Below are positions 20,628 to 24,662 of a stretch of DNA of 24,662 bases, piece by piece. The stretch is from NCBI GenBank assembly GCA_947483545.1, contig CANKNP010000024.1, positions 1-24,662 on the forward strand, in the 5' to 3' direction. The position numbers and the translations under genes are program-made. The notes beneath the pieces were generated by a model, which worked only from the letters and a program-made list of their open reading frames with translations, was not told the DNA's origin and made no database searches. The DNA comes from Deltaproteobacteria bacterium (GTDB lineage Bacteria; Myxococcota; UBA796; SXON01). Positions within the stretch are counted from its first letter, which is position 1. The number at the start of each line of letters is the position of its first letter.

Positions 20628-21553
20628 TGCCTTTCGTGATCCTCTGGATGAGCGCCGCCTTCGCGATCCCCCGGGGCTTTCAGGTCATGTTCCAGACATC
20701 CGCCACGGATCTCACCGGTGACATCCCGATCACGCTGGTCGCGCCGGGCCACACCGATCTTCGCAGCACCCTCCACAACGACGGCAAGCCGCCCGATCGC
20801 GACGCCAACGACCGCATCTGGACCACCTCGTTCGCGGAGACCCCGGACGTCAACTTCCAGGTCAGCCTCCAGCTCGCCGCCGGAACATTGACCACGGAGG
20901 TGCCGCTCACCTTGATGAAGGACTCTCCTCGCCTTGTACTCCGGGCGCAGGGCAGCGATCTCACGGCCACGACCTCGCTGAACTACAAGAAGGCGGAGAC
21001 GGTGTCCGAGGATGCAGCTTCCAGCGCCAGCCAGAAGGGGGGTTCCCGGGGGGGGCGTGGAGGAAAGGACGCCGCGCAGATGGGCGAGGGCGGGGCCCCG
21101 CCGGAGAATGGGCCGATCCTCATTCGTACATGGACGGCCTTTCTGCCCGGCGCAGCGGTCTGGGGGCTGCTGGGCGGGGGACTATGCATCGGAATCGGCG
21201 TTGGCCTTGGCAAGTTCTCCCGTCGCCCGGTCCCGACGCCTCCGCCCACGCTGCGCGGCCGCTGGCCGATGCGGTGTGTGCGGCGGTGGGCGCCTGACGA
21301 GCGCCCCAGCGTCGTGATCGGGCGTGGTGTCGGCACGCGCGTCTTGTTCGATCCCGTCGCTCCGGACGAGGTCCTCAAGCACACCGGGGAGCTCGGCCCT
21401 ACCGCGCGGATCGTCGTGCTCGACGTGGAGCTCCTCGACCGCATCACCGCGGAGGAATCCGGCTTGGATGCGCTCATTCGGGTTGTAGACGGGCAGTACG
21501 AGGTGGTCGTCGTGTCCGCGACTGCGGTCGCTACTGCAGCCGAAACGTCCTGA
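20624..21553 (+). CDS. Single-pass protein with periplasmic beta domain and cytosolic C-terminal domain
   Basis: The 309-residue protein has a signal-type N-terminus (MMPFVILWMSAAFA). Residues about 20-110 form a beta-rich domain that contains TLHNDGKPPDRDANDRIWTTSF, like the acidic loop of Ig-like choice-of-anchor domains. A Gly/Ser/Lys-rich linker (about 133-160) leads to one membrane helix (about 170-197). A soluble C-terminal domain (about 225-300; SVVIGRGVGTRVLFDP, ARIVVLDVELLDRI, DGQYEVVVVSATAV) follows. No family was recognised. It is the third gene of the plus-strand operon. Its last 23 bases overlap the end of the convergent gene. Confidence 0.72.
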   Translation: MMPFVILWMSAAFAIPRGFQVMFQTSATDLTGDIPITLVAPGHTDLRSTLHNDGKPPDRDANDRIWTTSFAETPDVNFQVSLQLAAGTLTTEVPLTLMKDSPRLVLRAQGSDLTATTSLNYKKAETVSEDAASSASQKGGSRGGRGGKDAAQMGEGGAPPENGPILIRTWTAFLPGAAVWGLLGGGLCIGIGVGLGKFSRRPVPTPPPTLRGRWPMRCVRRWAPDERPSVVIGRGVGTRVLFDPVAPDEVLKHTGELGPTARIVVLDVELLDRITAEESGLDALIRVVDGQYEVVVVSATAVATAAETS

Positions 21554-23309
21554 ACTTGCCGCTGTCCTCACCCGCGCCCAGGATCCCGGTCACACAGTCG
21601 AGGTAGGAAGGGCCAAACACCGAGGCCCGGTCCATGTCGATGTAGATGTCATGCACTCCGGCGTCGCGAAACCAGGTCGCGACCGCACCCGGGAGCGAGG
21701 ACTTCCTGCCCGGGGCATTTCCACCTTCGCAGGCGTACAGTTCGGCGGGCGGACCCGACGCGAACAGGAGCTGAAAGGGCAGGGGCGCGATCGTGGCGTC
21801 GGGCTCGATGTTGCCGTTCACGGTCGGCCGGCCGTACAGAGGCTGAAGAAGGTAGAAGTCCAGGTCGGCGAACCCATCGGGATGGGTCAGCGGGAGCAGC
21901 ATCAACGGGCCGGTCCCGCTGGCCAGCGTGGTCACGATCGCCTGCATCCGCGGATCGTCGAGGGGGGTCGAGTCCAGGGGCAGGTTGCGCGAGACGAGCC
22001 ACGGCTCTGCGAGCAACGCGAGGAGCAGGGGAACAGCGGCCATTCTGTGCTTCCCGACGATCCGAGCGACGCCGCCGGCGACGAGCAGCGCGAACCCCAC
22101 CGACCCGACGAACAACATTCGGTCGGGCCACCAAAGACGGCGGAGCAGCGGCACGAGGGAAAAGCTCGCGAACGGGCCCGGGAGCGGGATGCCTTCGATC
22201 CAGTCGTCTCCGATCGGCGGGAGCTGGATCATCGGCCCCATCGCCAGCACCGCGCCACCCGCCAGCCAGACCCAGGGCAGGCCGACGCGTTTCAGCGCGG
22301 TGAGGCTCGCGAGGATGCAGAGAATGGCCGACAGCGGGCGGATCATCGCAGCCCCGTCTACGACGAAAACGCTGCCCAGGTCTCGCGACTCGAGCAGGTT
22401 CAGCAACATCGCGTGGTCCTGGACCTCATCGAAAAGCGTGGCGTTCACCCCAGCGTGGGAGCCCGCCTGACCGATGGTGTAAAGCAGCGGGCCGCTCGTA
22501 AACACGAGGCCTGAGACGAAGATCACCGCGATGGGCCGCACCAGCGCGCGCCGCTCTGGAAAACAGGCGATCGCCGTGGCGACCAGCATGCCCGCGACGA
22601 ACACGCCCCAATACCAGTAGGCCAACGCAGAGAGTGCCGCGCAGAGGCCGCTCAGCGCTGCGGATACGTCCCGCCGGCGCTGGCTGACCCCGTCCGTCGC
22701 GTCCAGCGCCAGGGCGATCCCGACCGGCACGAAGGCTGCGCCCAGCACATGAACGGAGCGGCCCTGGTTGATCTCGCGCAGGTAGATCCCCGCGGTTTGG
22801 AAGGCGATCCCGCCGGCGAGAGCGGCGATCGGGCTCTTCCACCAGCGGCCGGCGAGCCACGCCATGCTGATGCCCGCGCCCGACAAAAAGCTCCAAACCC
22901 CGAGGGTGAACCCCGCGGTCAGGCCGAACGCCGCGACCCACGGGGCGCCGAACAGCGCGTCGAGGGGGAAACCCTGGATCGTGAACCGGTCGGTCACGGC
23001 CGGGTACATGATCATCCGCGAGTGCATGCCCCCTTGGATGCCTTGCGTGTACGCCAGCCACCAGATGTTGAACATGCCAGGAAGGTCGGGCAATTCCTGG
23101 CCGGGGAGCGTCGTGTCGGGGTGCGCTGTGGCGGGCAGCAAGAGGACGCCGGCATGCAAGGAGAGGAGTCCTGCGACCCAACCGAAGCCACGCGGTGTGG
23201 GGCCCAGCCGCGGGAGCCAAGGGGCCGGACGCCAAGCGCGCAAGGCGTGGAGGGGTCGCAGCCATCGCGCGCTGGCCGGGGATGCGGTCGCGCCGGGCGG
23301 GGACACCAT
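21531..23309 (-). CDS. Large polytopic membrane protein, GT-C glycosyltransferase-like
   Basis: The 592-residue protein has an Arg/Pro-rich cytosolic start (about 40 residues) and roughly a dozen hydrophobic helices up to residue about 430. A soluble C-terminal domain (about 430-592) follows, with ELYACEGGN, a strand DAGVHDIYIDMDRAS and a late Cys. The first periplasmic loop after helix 1 is long and holds acidic and aromatic residues (HPDTTLPGQELPDLPGMFNIWWLAY), and a later YLREINQGRS segment is typical of GT-C transferases using lipid-linked sugars. Donor, acceptor and catalytic Asp are not established. The ATG at 23309 has a TGATACC element shortly upstream. It stands alone, convergent with the operon from 18685. 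Confidence 0.75.
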   Translation of the reverse strand: MVSPPGATASPASARWLRPLHALRAWRPAPWLPRLGPTPRGFGWVAGLLSLHAGVLLLPATAHPDTTLPGQELPDLPGMFNIWWLAYTQGIQGGMHSRMIMYPAVTDRFTIQGFPLDALFGAPWVAAFGLTAGFTLGVWSFLSGAGISMAWLAGRWWKSPIAALAGGIAFQTAGIYLREINQGRSVHVLGAAFVPVGIALALDATDGVSQRRRDVSAALSGLCAALSALAYWYWGVFVAGMLVATAIACFPERRALVRPIAVIFVSGLVFTSGPLLYTIGQAGSHAGVNATLFDEVQDHAMLLNLLESRDLGSVFVVDGAAMIRPLSAILCILASLTALKRVGLPWVWLAGGAVLAMGPMIQLPPIGDDWIEGIPLPGPFASFSLVPLLRRLWWPDRMLFVGSVGFALLVAGGVARIVGKHRMAAVPLLLALLAEPWLVSRNLPLDSTPLDDPRMQAIVTTLASGTGPLMLLPLTHPDGFADLDFYLLQPLYGRPTVNGNIEPDATIAPLPFQLLFASGPPAELYACEGGNAPGRKSSLPGAVATWFRDAGVHDIYIDMDRASVFGPSYLDCVTGILGAGEDSGKFRTFRLQ

Positions 23310-23342
23310 GTCGCGCTGGTATCAAGGGTGCGGCACGCATGA

Positions 23343-23348
23343 TAGACC
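23343..23348 (+). promoter_or_regulatory. Candidate leaderless -10 (TAGACC) for the repeat lipoprotein gene
   Basis: TAGACC, preceded by TGA, is six bases before the ATG at 23355. There is no ribosome-binding site. The divergent gene start at 23309 is only 45 bases away, so both promoters share this spacer. Confidence 0.35.
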
Positions 23349-23354
23349 CCGCCG

Positions 23355-24662
23355 ATGTTCGTGATCACCCTCCTCCTCGCGTGTTCGACTGACCCCACAG
23401 CGCCCGCCGCCCCGGCGGAAGGCGGAGCCGCTCCCGTAGCGGCGGAGGAGGTCGCGGTCGTGGACCCCGTCGCAGACGTGCTCGTCGCGCACCCGATCCT
23501 AGGCGGCCTCTTGATCGGCGAGGTGGGGAAGGCGATGTCCACCGACCTGAAGGAGCAGCTTGTCGAGGTGGACAACGCGGGCAAGGTGGAGTGCGAGAAG
23601 GCGGCGAAGGCCTTCGACGCCGCGGCCGCGCCGGCTCAGGCTGCCCTCAAGTCCGGGGAGATCAGCGCTGCCCAAATCGACGCTTTGATCGCCTCGGACC
23701 GAGCGATGCGGGACGCCGTTTTGGCGACGCTGGTCAAGGCTTTGAACGTCATCCCCCCCGATCTGCGCGCGACCATGAACAGCAAGTTGGGCAGCCAGGG
23801 CGGGATGTCTGGCGGTCCTCCGGGGTCTACCTCCGACCTGCCAGGCCCCCCGGGGTCGACGGGCGCTACGGGTAGCCTTCCCGGGCCCCCGGGGTCTACA
23901 GGCTCGACGTCGAATTTGCCAGGTCCTCCGGGGTCTACGGGCTCGACGTCGAACTTGCCGGGTCCTCCGGGGTCTACGGGCGGGACTTCTAGTCTCCCGG
24001 GTCCGGGCATGGGCGGCATGCAGGGCGGAGGCATGAGCGGCGGGATGCAAGGCGGGATGCAAGGCGGGGCCGGCAGCTCGATGGGTCGCGCGACGCCGCC
24101 GCGGATCGTGATGGGCGCGCTGGGCCTGCTCACCGCCGCTGAGGCACGCCCCCTGTTCGTGGAAGCTGGCAGCGAGGCCTTCGCGAAGGTGCTCGCCAAA
24201 GAGGTCGAGCGCAGCCAGGTGTATGGGAAGGCGTTCTCCGCGTGGATGACCGAGCTTGGGGCCATCCGGTGGGAGAAGGACGACGCGCCCTCGGCCTTTG
24301 AGGCGGCCACGGTCAAGCTGAACGTCGCAGCGGACGCAGCGATGCGTGAGCGGCTGCGGCTCGCCCCCCAGCTCCTTGCGGCGTCTACGGATCGCGCCAA
24401 GATGGTCAGCTCCGCCGGGTTCGTGAGCTGGATCAACCTGGACTGGTCCGGCAAGCCCCGCAGCGCCGGAATGCCCGTGCCTGTCGCGCCCAAGGGTGCG
24501 GGGATGATGGCGGGCGGCGGGTCCGGGACGCCTGGGGCGGGGATGATGACCCCCGGTTCGATGACCCCCGGTTCGATGACCCCCGGTTCGATGACCCCCG
24601 GTTCGATGACTCCCGGGTCCATGACTCCCGGGTCCATGACCCCCGGTTCGATGACTCCCGGA
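23355..24662 (+). CDS. Lipoprotein with GPPGST repeats and MTPGS pentapeptide array (3' truncated)
   Basis: The frame is open from ATG 23355 to the window end (436 residues, no stop). MFVITLLLAC is a short lipoprotein signal with Cys10. After an acidic linker, a helical region (about 45-145) precedes four 13-residue repeats of the GPPGSTGSTSNLP type and one 10-residue variant (residues 154-215). A Gly/Met-rich GGMQGG stretch follows. A second helical region (about 245-370) with ARPLFVEAGSEAFAKVLAKEV follows that, and then the MTPGS array from residue 398. The two helical parts may be related (each has a late L/I plus charged pattern), but this is uncertain. The repeats suggest an extended surface stalk. 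No family was recognised. Confidence 0.85.
   Translation, partial: MFVITLLLACSTDPTAPAAPAEGGAAPVAAEEVAVVDPVADVLVAHPILGGLLIGEVGKAMSTDLKEQLVEVDNAGKVECEKAAKAFDAAAAPAQAALKSGEISAAQIDALIASDRAMRDAVLATLVKALNVIPPDLRATMNSKLGSQGGMSGGPPGSTSDLPGPPGSTGATGSLPGPPGSTGSTSNLPGPPGSTGSTSNLPGPPGSTGGTSSLPGPGMGGMQGGGMSGGMQGGMQGGAGSSMGRATPPRIVMGALGLLTAAEARPLFVEAGSEAFAKVLAKEVERSQVYGKAFSAWMTELGAIRWEKDDAPSAFEAATVKLNVAADAAMRERLRLAPQLLAASTDRAKMVSSAGFVSWINLDWSGKPRSAGMPVPVAPKGAGMMAGGGSGTPGAGMMTPGSMTPGSMTPGSMTPGSMTPGSMTPGSMTPGSMTPG
23814..23999 (+). repeat. 39-bp tandem repeats encoding GPPGST units
   Basis: Five units, the first of 30 bp and four of 39 bp, each opening GGxCCxCCGGGGTCxAC. The third and fourth are nearly identical at the nucleotide level, which points to recent duplication. 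The product is collagen-reminiscent but not a strict Gly-X-Y triplet series. Confidence 0.85.
24546..24662 (+). repeat. 15-bp tandem repeat encoding MTPGS, running off the window
   Basis: Seven full units and one partial unit of ATGACCCCCGGTTCG or its synonymous variant ATGACTCCCGGGTCC. Two unit types alternate in blocks, consistent with slippage or unequal exchange. The true copy number lies beyond the window. Confidence 0.9.

Noticed and set aside
23636..24637. 333-codon minus-strand frame with PGVIE repeats
   Set aside because: It is the mirror of the MTPGS and GPPGST arrays. The plus-strand frame has a lipoprotein signal and continues to the window end.
1..24662. tRNA, rRNA, riboswitch and CRISPR features
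   Set aside because: By eye I found no cloverleaf, rRNA-like block, riboswitch core or direct-repeat/spacer array in the intergenic stretches; a covariance-model scan would be needed to exclude divergent small RNAs.

Overview
The window is GC-rich and gene-dense. It looks like a chromosomal segment from a Myxococcota-like (deltaproteobacterial-type) Gram-negative bacterium. The reasons are the many predicted lipoproteins and outer-membrane proteins, a thrombospondin type 3 repeat protein with a MYXO-CTERM-like tail, a MopE-type metal-binding-motif lipoprotein, OmpA-like proteins, a FadL-type porin, and many hypothetical cell-envelope proteins with low-complexity linkers. I cannot assign a species. 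No rRNA, tRNA, CRISPR array or phage module was recognised.

Layout. (1) 1-3036 (+): the end of an unknown membrane protein, an OmpA-family protein and an 11-repeat TSP3 protein, joined by ATGA overlaps. (2) 3341-5239 (-): an organophosphate:phosphate antiporter-like MFS transporter with a PDZ-like domain inserted between two C-terminal helices, preceded by a Pho-box-like tandem 11-mer. (3) 5615-6619 (-): an NmrA-like NAD(P)-binding protein, divergent from a small coiled-coil protein at 6692-7030 (+). (4) 10992-7441 (-): a tightly coupled run of VKOR-thioredoxin fusion, six-cysteine OmpA-like protein, TlpA-like lipoprotein, TrmB and a KH-domain RNA-binding protein, i.e. envelope disulfide chemistry followed by RNA-modification genes. 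(5) 12827-11202 (-): a FadL-like barrel with an extreme D/E/R tail, divergent from a small zinc-ribbon/lipobox/metal-binding protein at 12865-13191 (+). (6) 18441-13403 (-): TPR-like membrane protein, lipoprotein, Thr-rich anchored protein, a MITE-like insertion, TIGR04282-type glycosyltransferase, PpiD/SurA-type chaperone and a 38-residue protein. (7) 18685-21553 (+): three overlapping genes of unknown function, converging on a large polytopic membrane protein at 23309-21531 (-). (8) 23355-end (+): an incomplete lipoprotein with GPPGST repeats and an MTPGS pentapeptide array that runs off the window.

Genes inside operons are mostly joined by ATGA, GTGA, TTGA or TGATG overlaps, so translation is probably coupled throughout. 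Several operon-first genes instead have a TAG/TAT-type -10-like hexamer only 5-7 nt before the start codon and no Shine-Dalgarno sequence, which suggests leaderless transcripts. Intergenic spaces are full of palindromes. Three of them share a G-run palindrome followed by a hairpin whose apex contains AGTA. One copy lies inside a 221-bp element with terminal inverted repeats and a CTAG target duplication; removing it restores a stop/start overlap between two operon genes.
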